A DNA stretch of 48,396 bases, from contig JAGAXW010000012.1 of assembly GCA_017847725.1 (NCBI GenBank), positions 1 through 48,396 of the forward strand, in the 5' to 3' direction. Positions 26,067 to 34,419 of this stretch are shown one piece after another; within the stretch, counting starts at the first letter, position 1; each line of letters opens with the position of its first letter. Below the pieces are notes generated by a model. That model ran no database searches. It was given only the letters and a program-made list of their open reading frames with translations, and was not told the DNA's origin. This DNA comes from Prevotella sp. (GTDB lineage: Bacteria; Bacteroidota; Bacteroidia; Bacteroidales; Bacteroidaceae). The position numbers and the translations under genes are program-made.

Positions 26067-26810
26067 ATGACGGAACTGTTAAAAGCCTTTGCTCCCATAT
26101 CGTTGGAGCAGATGTCGGGAGTGAAACTGATGAACCGCACCGACACCAAGTTTGTGACCACCACAGAGAAGCTGAGGCAACTGCTGCAGATGGCACGTCA
26201 GGACTACTACGTGCAGGAGATAGACGGCCAGCGCAACCTGGAGTACGACACCACCTACTTCGACACCCTGCAGTACGACATGTACCGGCAGCACCAGTAC
26301 GGACACGCCAACCGCCAGAAGATACGCTTCCGCACCTACTGCATCTCGGGCCTGCAGTTCATGGAGGTAAAGACCAAGAACAACCACGGCCGCACGAAGA
26401 AGAAGCGCATCGAGGTGAAGGACATGGACGTGCACGAGCAGCAGAAGAGCGACTTTCTCGGCCAGTACCTGCACTACAGCATAGACACGCTGCAGCCCGT
26501 GCTGAACAACCACTTCAGCCGCATCACACTGGTCAACAAGGCCAAGACGGAGCGCCTGACCATCGACTCGGCCCTGACGTTCAGCAACCTCGTCAGCGGT
26601 GAGGAGAAAGACATGGGCAACTTGGTCATCGTCGAGCTGAAGCGCGACGGCATGGTCTACTCGCCAGTCCTGGAGATGCTCCGCCAGCTGCACATCCATC
26701 CCCACGGCTTCTCGAAATACTGCATGGGGTCGGCCCTCACCAACCCCGAGCTGCCCGTCAACCGCTTCAAGCGCAAGCTCATCGAGATCAAGAAAATCGT
26801 CGGCAATTAG
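26067..26810 (+). CDS. VTC-domain protein, polyphosphate polymerase homologue
   Basis: This 247-residue protein is a stand-alone VTC domain, related to the catalytic tunnel domain of yeast Vtc4 and the CYTH/triphosphate tunnel fold. Basic and acidic tunnel residues are in place: RTDTKF (24-29), YFDT (64-67), KIRFR (85-89), EVK (100-102), a Lys/Arg run (109-118), ELKR (190-193) and FSKYC (215-219). Yeast Vtc4 makes inorganic polyphosphate from ATP. Bacterial members usually sit beside a DUF4956 membrane protein, as here with 24 bases between, which may serve as the membrane part. It lacks the SPX domain of the yeast protein. The chemistry is inferred by homology. Confidence 0.88.
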   Translation: MTELLKAFAPISLEQMSGVKLMNRTDTKFVTTTEKLRQLLQMARQDYYVQEIDGQRNLEYDTTYFDTLQYDMYRQHQYGHANRQKIRFRTYCISGLQFMEVKTKNNHGRTKKKRIEVKDMDVHEQQKSDFLGQYLHYSIDTLQPVLNNHFSRITLVNKAKTERLTIDSALTFSNLVSGEEKDMGNLVIVELKRDGMVYSPVLEMLRQLHIHPHGFSKYCMGSALTNPELPVNRFKRKLIEIKKIVGN

Positions 26811-26834
26811 CAATAACCCAAAACAACATACACT

Positions 26835-27515
26835 ATGAGTAACTTATTTTCTGCCGGATTCGGCGACACCCTACTGAGATTCGTCATCTGCATCCTGGTG
26901 AACTGGTTCATCGTACACTTCCTGTACTTCAAGAAAGGCAAGCGCCGCGACTTCTACTTCACCTTCATCATCATATCGCTGGCCATCTACTTCCTCGTCT
27001 ACCTCATGATGGGCATGGAACGCGGCAAGGCCACGATGGGTGTCGGCCTGGGACTGTTCGGCATCTTCAGCATCATGCGCTACCGCACCGACAGCATGCC
27101 TGTGCGCGAGATGACCTACCTCTTCGTCGTCGTATGCCTGTCGGTGGTACACGCCATGGCCTCCTCCATGGGTGTCGATGCCTACGGCACCATGACCGGC
27201 ACGCCGCTGCCCGAGCTCATCGTCATCGACGCCATCACCATCTGCGTCATCTTTATCTTTGAGAAGTTCCTGAAGACCAACGCCTCGAAACTCATCCAGT
27301 ATGACCGTGTAGAGCTCATCCGCCCCGAGCGCCGCACCGAGCTGGTCGAAGACCTCACCAAGCGTACCGGGCTGAAGGTGCTCAACGTGGAGGTCGGCTC
27401 CATCGACTTCCTGCGCGACATGGTGATGCTGCGCGTCTATTACGAGTCGGGCGCTGGCAAGAAGGACGTCGACAATATGCTGAAAATCAAGAACTCAGAG
27501 TTAGGAAATTTCTAA
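26835..27515 (+). CDS. DUF4956 inner-membrane protein
   Basis: The 226-residue protein has about five membrane segments in its first 145 residues (FVICILVNWFIVHFLYF, FTFIIISLAIYFLVYLMMG, a glycine-rich GVGLGLFGIFSIMRYRTDS, TYLFVVVCLSVVHAM, VIDAITICVIFIFEKF) and a cytoplasmic C-terminal domain of about 80 residues. This is DUF4956, which is commonly paired with VTC-domain proteins. A role in anchoring the polymerase or moving its product across the membrane is plausible but inferred. The MRYRTDSMPVREM motif after the third helix is the family's most conserved part as I recall it. Confidence 0.88.
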   Translation: MSNLFSAGFGDTLLRFVICILVNWFIVHFLYFKKGKRRDFYFTFIIISLAIYFLVYLMMGMERGKATMGVGLGLFGIFSIMRYRTDSMPVREMTYLFVVVCLSVVHAMASSMGVDAYGTMTGTPLPELIVIDAITICVIFIFEKFLKTNASKLIQYDRVELIRPERRTELVEDLTKRTGLKVLNVEVGSIDFLRDMVMLRVYYESGAGKKDVDNMLKIKNSELGNF

Positions 27516-27520
27516 ATAAC

Positions 27521-28312
27521 ATGACACCTATGAAAACGAATAATTGGCCGAAAGGCATGCGCTACGCCATAGTCCTGCTGTTCACGCTCTACGCTGCCGT
27601 CCCCACTGCCAGCGCCCAGAGCGAGGGCGGCCTGCTGCTGGAGGCCGGAGCAGAGAAGAAACTGAGCCGCCAGTGGAGCCTGTCGCTGGATGCCGACTTC
27701 CGCACGCGCAACAACTTCAAGACCGTTGACCGCTGGAGCATCGGACTGAGCGCCGAGTACAAGCCGCTCAAGTGGCTGAAGGCATCGGCAGGCTACATCC
27801 TGCTCGACAACCACTTCCGCGAGGACATCAGCTACCAGACGCTCTACGGCATCAAGTCCTACAACAACTGGCGCCCCAGCTACTGGGGCATCCGCCACCG
27901 CCTGCACGCATCGCTGACAGGAAGCCACAAGTTTGCAAACAACATCCGCATTTCGCTGCGCGAGAGGTGGCAGTACACCTACCGCCCGGAGAAGACCGTA
28001 GAGCGCTGGGACTTCGACAACAGCCAGTGGGAGGACAAGGTGCGCAGCGGCAAGGGCAAGAACCAGCTGCGCTCCCGCCTGCAGGTGGAGTACGACAAGA
28101 AGCGCTCCCTCTTCACCCCCTTCGTCAGCACAGAGTTCTATCATGCCTGGGCCATTGAGAAGGTGCGCTTCAACGTCGGCACGGACATCCGCCTCAACAA
28201 GGCGCACTCGCTCACCGTGTTCTACCGATTCCAGAAGATGCACAACGTCGACGAAGACGAATACGACCCTGACATGCACTATCTGGGTCTGGGCTACAAA
28301 TTTAAATTCTAA
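27521..28312 (+). CDS. DUF2490 outer-membrane beta-barrel protein
   Basis: The 263-residue protein has a signal peptide (cleavage near ASAQS) and beta strands alternating with short turns, ending in YLGLGYKFKF, a typical barrel-closing C-terminus. WSLSLDADFRTRNNFKTVDR and RHRLHASLTG fit the DUF2490 family. An outer-membrane pore in this operon could pass or bind material linked to the VTC/DUF4956 pair (inference). The start may be the ATG at 27521 or the one at 27530. It is five bases from the next gene and five from the previous one, clearly one operon. Confidence 0.83.
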   Translation: MTPMKTNNWPKGMRYAIVLLFTLYAAVPTASAQSEGGLLLEAGAEKKLSRQWSLSLDADFRTRNNFKTVDRWSIGLSAEYKPLKWLKASAGYILLDNHFREDISYQTLYGIKSYNNWRPSYWGIRHRLHASLTGSHKFANNIRISLRERWQYTYRPEKTVERWDFDNSQWEDKVRSGKGKNQLRSRLQVEYDKKRSLFTPFVSTEFYHAWAIEKVRFNVGTDIRLNKAHSLTVFYRFQKMHNVDEDEYDPDMHYLGLGYKFKF

Positions 28313-28317
28313 CCATT

Positions 28318-29508
28318 ATGAGCAAACATTCATTATCATATCTCCTCGCCGCCGGCCTTCTGCTGTGTGGCTGCAAGAACGACGACACCGACTTCAGCGC
28401 CTACACCTCCGGCAGCGGCGACGGCACAGTGACCACCATCTACATCGACTATAGCGGCACCAGCGCCACCGTCAGCGGCGACTCGCAGGGCGTCGTGTCG
28501 GTCAGCGGGGCCCACGTGAGGGTCGTCTCGCAGGCGGCCGACTCGCTGCTGCTCGTGCTCAGCGGCTCTACCACCGACGGCTCACTCCTCGTCAGCCGCA
28601 ACAACAGCTACGGCATCCTGCTCAACGCGGTGAGCATCACCAATCCCTCAGGGGCAGCCATCAACAACCAGGGCAAGAAGTCGCTATACGTCGCGTGTGC
28701 CGACGGCACCACCAACACGCTCGTGGACGGCACGACATACACCACGCAGGACTTCGACCAGAAGGCCACGCTCTTCAGCGAGGGCGACCTCTACCTCTGC
28801 GGCGCTGGTACGCTGAACGTCACGGCCAACCACCAGAACGCCATAGCCAGCGACGACAAGCTGGTGATAGCAGACGACGTCGTCGTCAACACCACGACAG
28901 CCGCCACAGGCTCCAACGGACTGAAGGCCAACGACGGTGTCTACATCAACGGCGGCACGACGACCATCGACGTGCTGTCGGACGCCGGCCGCGGCATCAA
29001 GTGCGACTCGACGATGTTCATCAACGGCGGCACGACGACCATCACCACCTCTGGGGCCTGCACCTTTACGACCACCGACGGCACCGTCATCACTGAGAGC
29101 CAGCGCCCGGAGTATACGGACGAGCAGGTGGCCGACACCACGTCGGCAGCGTGCATCAAGAGCGACGGCAAGCTGACCATGACGGGCGGCTCGCTGACGT
29201 GCACCAGCAGCGGCAGCGGCGGCAAGGGCATCAACTGTAGCGCCGACGTCGTCGTCAGCGGCGGCACGCTGAACGTGACCACCACGGGCGACAACACCTA
29301 CAGCAAGCCCAAGGGCGTCAAGAGCGACACGGCCATCATCGTCAGCGGCGGCTCCTTCAAGGTCAGCGTCAGCAAGAGCTGGGCGTGCGACAACGGCTAC
29401 GAGGACGACACCCTGTCGAACGCAGAGCTGGCACTGCGACGCATCACCGTCGAGGGCACGCCGTCGACATCGTCCATCGCCAAGAAATATGTATACATCG
29501 TCTATTAG
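28318..29508 (+). CDS. DUF4353 (Cthe_2159-like) beta-helix lipoprotein
   Basis: This 396-residue lipoprotein has a lipobox ending LLCGC (Cys19). Its beta-helix domain (about 35-360) shares GTTNTLVDG, NAIASDDKLVI, GSNGLKANDGVYINGG, GRGIKCDSTMFINGG and GGKGINCSADVVVSGG with the operon A proteins. The family call rests on these repeats. It lacks the Gly-rich tail and the GNDGMDANG module, and ends in a short extension (ITVEGTPSTSSIAKKYVYIV). Its presence in the VTC operon rather than operon A ties the two operons together functionally. Confidence 0.84.
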   Translation: MSKHSLSYLLAAGLLLCGCKNDDTDFSAYTSGSGDGTVTTIYIDYSGTSATVSGDSQGVVSVSGAHVRVVSQAADSLLLVLSGSTTDGSLLVSRNNSYGILLNAVSITNPSGAAINNQGKKSLYVACADGTTNTLVDGTTYTTQDFDQKATLFSEGDLYLCGAGTLNVTANHQNAIASDDKLVIADDVVVNTTTAATGSNGLKANDGVYINGGTTTIDVLSDAGRGIKCDSTMFINGGTTTITTSGACTFTTTDGTVITESQRPEYTDEQVADTTSAACIKSDGKLTMTGGSLTCTSSGSGGKGINCSADVVVSGGTLNVTTTGDNTYSKPKGVKSDTAIIVSGGSFKVSVSKSWACDNGYEDDTLSNAELALRRITVEGTPSTSSIAKKYVYIVY

Positions 29509-29524
29509 TATAAGGTATAAAGGA

Positions 29525-29554
29525 ATGAAGAAGATAGTATTAATCGGCAAGTAG
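29525..29554 (+). CDS. Possible nine-residue leader peptide
   Basis: An ATG preceded by AAGGA opens a frame for MKKIVLIGK, then TAG. It lies in the 75-base gap between the beta-helix lipoprotein and the histidine kinase. It could be a translated leader or chance; the purine-rich site before it is the only support. Confidence 0.2.
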   Translation: MKKIVLIGK

Positions 29555-29583
29555 CACACAATATTCTAACACCACTATCCGTT

Positions 29584-30798
29584 ATGTATTCAATAAGAAC
29601 GGCCTATTGGATGAAAAACCAGTCACGCTTGGAGAACATCATGTACTTGGCACTGTGGGGCATGCTCTTTGCCGCCCCCGTGCTGAGCCTGTATGTCCAT
29701 ACCCTCATGGAGCCGACAGAGACGTTCAGCTGGCAGGAGGTGCTGATGGTGTGGAGCCGCTTTGCCGTCTTCCTGGGCCTGTTTCTGGTGCACAACTTCT
29801 TCATCGCCCCCCTGCTGATCCACGAGCACAAGCCCGTCGTCTACGGAGCCATCGCGGCGAGCATCGTGGTGATATTCACGCTCTACGAGTGCAGCACCGG
29901 ACCGACACCCAGCGCCAGAGGGCAGCGCCCCATGCAGGAGATGATGGCCGGCGAGCGTCCGCCCCTGCCCACCGACGAGATGGGCGAAGGCCCGCACGGT
30001 GAGATGAGAGGGCCGCACGAAGGTCCAGTGCCGCACGACAAGGCCGACCACAGACCCCCCGTGTTCATCGGCGAGCACGACATCATAGCCGTGCTGATAC
30101 TCCTCATGATGTTCGGCATCAACCTGGCCATCAAGGGATTCTTCCGCCACCGCAACGACGAGAAGAAATACATCGAGATGCAGAAGGAGAACCTGGAGCA
30201 GCAGCTGGAGTACCTGAAATACCAGCTCAACCCGCACTTCCTGATGAACACGCTGAACAACATCCATGCCCTGGTCGACATCGATGCCGAGCAGTCGAAG
30301 GAGGCCATCATCCACCTCTCCAAGATACTGCGCTACGTGCTCTACGAGAGCAACAAGGAGCGCGTGCCCGTATCCCAGGAACAGGAGTTCATGTCCAACT
30401 ACGTCACGCTGATGCGCATGCGCTACACCGACAAGCTGCGCTTCACGGTCGACTCGCCCGACGACGGCCGCGGCGTCTACATCGCCCCGCTGGTGTTCAT
30501 CTCCTTCGTCGAGAACGCCTTCAAACACGGCGTGAGCTACCAGCAGGAGAGCTTCATCGAGATTGCGGGCAAGCGCTACCGCGACAAGCTTGGCGGCGAA
30601 CGCCTGCTCTGGACCTGCCGCAACAGCAAGCACAACCGGCCGCAAGGGTCGGCCACGCCCGCACAGGGCGGCGTGGGGCTGCAGAACGTGCGGCGGCGAC
30701 TGGACCTGATCTACGGCAACAACTACTCCCTGGGGGTCAACGAGACGGATACCACCTACGAGGTCATCCTCGACATCCCGATGGATACACACAGATAA
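29584..30798 (+). CDS. LytS/YehU-type sensor histidine kinase
   Basis: This 404-residue kinase has four predicted membrane segments (about 18-40, 54-80, 84-104 and 165-187). Between the third and fourth is an unusual periplasmic or loop region of about 60 residues rich in Pro, Gly, His and acidic residues (GEGPHGEMRGPHEGPVPHD). The cytoplasmic part carries the His_kinase motif LKYQLNPHFLMNTLNN with the phospho-accepting His218, and an ATPase region with FVENAFKHG and GVGLQNVRRRLDLIYG. It pairs with the LytTR regulator 10 bases downstream. The His/acid-rich loop suggests a metal or polyanion as the signal (inference). Confidence 0.93.
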   Translation: MYSIRTAYWMKNQSRLENIMYLALWGMLFAAPVLSLYVHTLMEPTETFSWQEVLMVWSRFAVFLGLFLVHNFFIAPLLIHEHKPVVYGAIAASIVVIFTLYECSTGPTPSARGQRPMQEMMAGERPPLPTDEMGEGPHGEMRGPHEGPVPHDKADHRPPVFIGEHDIIAVLILLMMFGINLAIKGFFRHRNDEKKYIEMQKENLEQQLEYLKYQLNPHFLMNTLNNIHALVDIDAEQSKEAIIHLSKILRYVLYESNKERVPVSQEQEFMSNYVTLMRMRYTDKLRFTVDSPDDGRGVYIAPLVFISFVENAFKHGVSYQQESFIEIAGKRYRDKLGGERLLWTCRNSKHNRPQGSATPAQGGVGLQNVRRRLDLIYGNNYSLGVNETDTTYEVILDIPMDTHR

Positions 30799-30808
30799 CG
30801 AATACCGC

Positions 30809-31531
30809 ATGATAAGAGTATTAGCCATTGACGACGAGCCGCTGGCGCTCAGACAGCTGGCCGCCTACATCGGCAAGGTGCCCTACCTCGAGCTGGCGGC
30901 ACAGTGCCAGAGCGCCATCGAGGCGCGCGACTTCCTGGAGCACGACACCGTCGACGCCATCTTCTGCGACATCAACATGCCCGACCTCAACGGCATGGAC
31001 TTTGTCAAGTCGCTCACCTTTGCACCGCTGATAGTCTTCACCACCGCCTATGCCGAGTACGCCGTCGAGGGCTTCAAGGTGGCCGCCGTCGACTACCTGC
31101 TCAAGCCCTTCGGGCTGCAGGACTTCCAGCGTGCCGCCCAGCGCCTGCGCGAACGCATCGAGGGTCCGCAGGTCGAGCGTGCGCCTGCCGCCACGCCCCC
31201 GCCCTCCACGCTCTTCCTCAAGACCGAGTACCGCATCGTCAAGGTGAACATCGACGACATCCGCTACGTCGAGGCCATGAGCGAGTACCTGAAGGTGCAC
31301 CTCGAGGGCGAGCCGAGGCCCATCGTCACGCTGCTCTCCATGAAGAAGATGGAGGAGCGCCTGCCCGACTACTTCATGCGCATCCACCGCTCCTACATCA
31401 TCAACCTCACCAAGATTCAGGAGGTCAACAAGAACCGCATCATCATGGATGCCGACACCTACCTGCCCATCGGCGACATCTACAAAGAGGCCTTCCAGCG
31501 CTATCTCGACAGCAATTTTCTTGGCAAATAA
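30809..31531 (+). CDS. LytTR family response regulator
   Basis: The 240-residue regulator has an N-terminal receiver domain with the acidic pair Asp8-Asp9, phospho-acceptor Asp54 (CDINMPDLNG), TTAYAEYA and LKPFG. A Pro-rich linker (about 123-135) leads to a C-terminal LytTR DNA-binding domain (KTEYRIVKVNIDDIRYVEAM, then FMRIHRSYIINL). It is encoded with its LytS kinase. LytTR proteins bind pairs of short direct repeats one or two helical turns apart; exactly such pairs precede both operons of this cluster (20788-20821 and 25972-26005). I infer that it controls both. Confidence 0.94.
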   Translation: MIRVLAIDDEPLALRQLAAYIGKVPYLELAAQCQSAIEARDFLEHDTVDAIFCDINMPDLNGMDFVKSLTFAPLIVFTTAYAEYAVEGFKVAAVDYLLKPFGLQDFQRAAQRLRERIEGPQVERAPAATPPPSTLFLKTEYRIVKVNIDDIRYVEAMSEYLKVHLEGEPRPIVTLLSMKKMEERLPDYFMRIHRSYIINLTKIQEVNKNRIIMDADTYLPIGDIYKEAFQRYLDSNFLGK

Positions 31532-31551
31532 CAAATTTCTTCGTAAATTTG
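31521..31551 (+). promoter_or_regulatory. Promoter of dsbD
   Basis: TTG at 31521-31523, a 20-base spacer and TAAATTTG at 31544-31551 fit the consensus. The -7 box ends six bases before the ATG, predicting a leaderless or near-leaderless mRNA. The promoter overlaps the end of the LytTR gene. Confidence 0.65.
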
Positions 31552-31557
31552 CAGCCG

Positions 31558-33576
31558 ATGAACAGACTATGCTTCTTTCTTTCGGCCCTGCTGCTGGCGG
31601 TCACCGCCTCGGCCCAGATGGCCGACCCCGTACACTTCGCGTCGCAGCTCACGGAGCTTAGCGACGGCGAGGCCGAGATTGTCTTCACCGCCCGCATCGA
31701 CGACGGATGGCACGTCTACTCCACCCGCCTGGGCGACGGCGGCCCCATCAGTGCCACGTTCAACGCCGTCACGATGGACGGTGTCGAGACCGTCGGCGAG
31801 CTGAAGCCGCGCGGCCAGGAGCAGCAGTCGTTCGACCGCCTGTTCGGCATGCAGGTGCGCTACTTCGAGCATGCCGCCACCTTCGTGCAGCGCATCCGCA
31901 TCACGAAGCCCCGCTACGTCATCGACTGCTATCTGGAGTATGGCGCCTGCAACGACCAGATGTGCCTGCCGCCACAGACGGCAGCCTTCAAGACCACCCA
32001 CGAGCCTGCCGCCGCCCCTGAGCCTGCCGCGGCAAAGGCCGACACCGCCGCAGCAGCTGCCGCAGCCGACACGGCTGCCGCCCAGCCGGTCGAGGCAGAT
32101 ACGGCCGCTACGGACACGCCAGTCATCGCCGCCCCCGCAGCCCTCCCCGCCGAGGGTGCTGCCGACGCCGGCGGCTCCTCGCTCCTGTTCATCTTCGGAG
32201 CCGGACTGCTGGCGGGACTGCTGGCCCTGCTCACGCCCTGCGTGTGGCCCATCATCCCCATGACCGTCTCGTTCTTCCTGAAGCGCAACAAGGAGCATGC
32301 CACCGCCATACGCGAGGCCGTGGTCTACGGCCTCTCCATCATCGTCATCTACGTGCTGCTGGGACTGCTCGTGACCCTGCTCTTCGGGGCCAACGCCCTC
32401 AACGCCCTGTCCACCAACGCCTGGTTCAACATCTTCTTCGCCCTGCTGCTCGTCGTCTTCGCCGCCTCCTTCATGGGCGCCTTCGAGCTCACGCTGCCCG
32501 CCTCGTGGTCTGACGCCATCGACCGCAAGGCCGACCAGCTGGGCAGCAAGGGCCGCGGCGGCGTAGCCTCCTACCTGTCCATCTTCCTCATGGCCTTCAC
32601 GCTGGCCCTCGTGTCCTTCTCGTGCACGGGCCCCATCGTCGGCGTACTGCTCGTAGCCGTCTCCACGCAGGGCGAACTGCTGGGGCCCACCGTCGGCATG
32701 CTGGGCTTCGCCATCGGACTGGCCGTGCCCTTCGCCTTCTTCGCCATGTTCCCCTCGCTGCTCAGCTCCATGCCCAAGTCGGGCGGCTGGATGAACACCG
32801 TCAAGGTGACGCTGGGCTTCGTCGAGCTGGCCTTCGCCCTCAAGTTCCTGTCCGTGGCCGACCTGGCCTACGGGTGGCACCTGCTCGACCGCGACGTGTT
32901 CATCGCACTGTGGATAGTCATCTTCGGCCTTCTGGGCGCCTATCTCCTCGGCTGGCTGCACCTCGGCCACAAGGGAAGACAGCCCGTAGGCCTCCTGCGC
33001 CGACTGGGCGGCATCGCCGTGCTGCTCTTCACCCTCTATATGGTGCCCGGACTGCTCGGCGCACCCCTCAAGGCCATCAGCGCCTTCACCCCTCCCATGT
33101 ACACCCAGCACCTGCACGTGCTGTCGGGCGTCAGCGTCGAGGCCCGCTTCCGCGACTACGACGAGGGCATGCGCTACGCACGCGAGCACGGACAGCCCGT
33201 GGTGCTCGACTTCACAGGCTTCGGCTGCGTCAACTGCCGCAAGATGGAGGGGGCCGTATGGACCGACGACGAGGTGGCCAGCCGCCTGACCGACGACTTC
33301 GTGCTCATCTCCCTCTACGTCGACGACAAGACGCCCCTGCCCCAGCCCGTCGAGGTGAGCGTGGGCGGACAGCAGCGCACGCTGCGCACCGTGGGCGACC
33401 GCTGGAGCCACCTGCAGGCCGCCAAGTTCGGAGCCAACACGCAGCCCTACTACGTGGTGCTCACGCCCGACGAGCGCCCACTGGGCCCCGTACGCTCCTA
33501 CGACGAAGACGTCGACGCCTACCTGCGCTGGCTCGACGATGCCCTCAGACAATGGAAACAACTGAACTCAAAATAG
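31558..33576 (+). CDS. dsbD: Thiol:disulfide interchange protein DsbD with thioredoxin domain
   Basis: This 672-residue protein has a signal peptide (1-19), an N-terminal DsbD-alpha-like domain with the Cys pair ACNDQMC (about 130), an Ala/Pro/Thr-rich linker (about 145-200), an eight-helix membrane core with Cys228 (TPCVWPIIP) and Cys356 (FSCTGP), and a C-terminal thioredoxin-like domain with CVNC (Cys557, Cys560). It passes electrons from cytoplasmic thioredoxin to periplasmic disulfide isomerases and cytochrome maturation proteins. All six Cys residues for relay are present. An open frame extends far upstream within the regulator gene; the ATG at 31558 follows the signal-peptide logic and promoter. 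The PorT-like gene follows after 16 bases. Confidence 0.94.
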   Translation: MNRLCFFLSALLLAVTASAQMADPVHFASQLTELSDGEAEIVFTARIDDGWHVYSTRLGDGGPISATFNAVTMDGVETVGELKPRGQEQQSFDRLFGMQVRYFEHAATFVQRIRITKPRYVIDCYLEYGACNDQMCLPPQTAAFKTTHEPAAAPEPAAAKADTAAAAAAADTAAAQPVEADTAATDTPVIAAPAALPAEGAADAGGSSLLFIFGAGLLAGLLALLTPCVWPIIPMTVSFFLKRNKEHATAIREAVVYGLSIIVIYVLLGLLVTLLFGANALNALSTNAWFNIFFALLLVVFAASFMGAFELTLPASWSDAIDRKADQLGSKGRGGVASYLSIFLMAFTLALVSFSCTGPIVGVLLVAVSTQGELLGPTVGMLGFAIGLAVPFAFFAMFPSLLSSMPKSGGWMNTVKVTLGFVELAFALKFLSVADLAYGWHLLDRDVFIALWIVIFGLLGAYLLGWLHLGHKGRQPVGLLRRLGGIAVLLFTLYMVPGLLGAPLKAISAFTPPMYTQHLHVLSGVSVEARFRDYDEGMRYAREHGQPVVLDFTGFGCVNCRKMEGAVWTDDEVASRLTDDFVLISLYVDDKTPLPQPVEVSVGGQQRTLRTVGDRWSHLQAAKFGANTQPYYVVLTPDERPLGPVRSYDEDVDAYLRWLDDALRQWKQLNSK

Positions 33577-33592
33577 AACATACAACAATCCA

Positions 33593-34234
33593 ATGAACGT
33601 AAAGAGAACCATCCTCCTGCTGCTCACGGCAGTCAGCGTGCTGCCAGCACTTGCACAGTACGGCAGCGCCCGCGAGCGCAGCCGCTACGACCACCACAAC
33701 ACAGAACGCTACTACGGACTGCGCCTCGGCCTCAACATAGCGTCGCTGGCCAGCGACATCGTAGACCTCGACATGGATGCCCGCACGGGCTTTGCCGTGG
33801 GCGGCGTCTACGGCATGCAGCTCGTCAACAGCACCCCCCTCTGGTTTGAGACGGGCCTCTTCTACTCCGAGAAGGGCGGCCGTACCGACCACCCCTCCAA
33901 CGAAGTAAAGTGCCGCCTCAGCTACCTGCAGGTGCCCGTCGTCGTCAAGTACAGCTTCGACGTGCTCGACGACCTCTACATCCAGCCCTTCCTGGGCGGC
34001 TACCTGGCACTGGGCATAGGCGGCAAGACCAAGAACTACGCCACGCGCGAGTCGACGGCCAGTTTCGACCGCGTCAACCGCTTCGACGGCGGTCTGCGCT
34101 TCGGCTGCGGCGTCGAGTACAAGATGCTGTATGGCGAACTGGGCCTCGACCTGGGTCTGACCAACATCAGCAAGGGCGACTTCGAGTCCGTCCGCACACG
34201 CAACATCTACTTCAACATCGGTGTGAATTTCTGA
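33593..34234 (+). CDS. PorT-family outer-membrane beta-barrel protein
   Basis: The 213-residue protein has a signal peptide (cleavage near ALAQY), then barrel strands: YYGLRLGLNIASLAS, FAVGGVYGMQLVNS, WFETGLFYSEKGG, LSYLQVPVVVKYSF, and the closing NIYFNIGVNF. This is the outer-membrane beta-barrel family that includes PorT-like proteins. Whether it is a true PorT for type IX secretion cannot be told; many paralogues have unknown roles. It follows dsbD by 16 bases. Downstream lies a GC-rich hairpin shared with convergent glmM. Confidence 0.85.
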   Translation: MNVKRTILLLLTAVSVLPALAQYGSARERSRYDHHNTERYYGLRLGLNIASLASDIVDLDMDARTGFAVGGVYGMQLVNSTPLWFETGLFYSEKGGRTDHPSNEVKCRLSYLQVPVVVKYSFDVLDDLYIQPFLGGYLALGIGGKTKNYATRESTASFDRVNRFDGGLRFGCGVEYKMLYGELGLDLGLTNISKGDFESVRTRNIYFNIGVNF

Positions 34235-34306
34235 CGTGAAGGGCTGAAAACGGTGAGCGCTTTCCGTCGATGTGCCGTCTGTTTTCCTTGCGCGCAAGCA
34301 CTTTCC

Positions 34307-34340
34307 GGCGGGTCGTTTTCGCCCCAAAAAGCGACCCGCC
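34307..34340. terminator. GC-rich hairpin between convergent genes
   Basis: A nine-base stem ggcgggtcg / cgacccgcc (34307-34315, 34332-34340) extended by T/A pairs lies between the PorT-like gene and convergent glmM. No long T-run follows. A bidirectional terminator is likely. A separate perfect palindrome, cttgcgcgcaag, sits at 34287-34298. Confidence 0.6.
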
Positions 34341-34419
34341 CCACGCGAAACACCTTTAAATAAAGGGTATCCGGCAGGGCGGGTGAAAGTGAAGGAAAAA
34401 ATGATTTCTTACTCGTGGG

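Noticed and set aside
20898-31531. CotH kinase as a member of the VTC cluster
   Set aside because: CotH often accompanies VTC and DUF4353 genes elsewhere, so I looked for it; every gene in the cluster is accounted for and none has CotH features.
31567-33561. Minus-strand open frame of 664 codons
   Set aside because: It is antisense to dsbD, which has every expected Cys motif; the shadow has Gly/Glu/His-rich nonsense composition.
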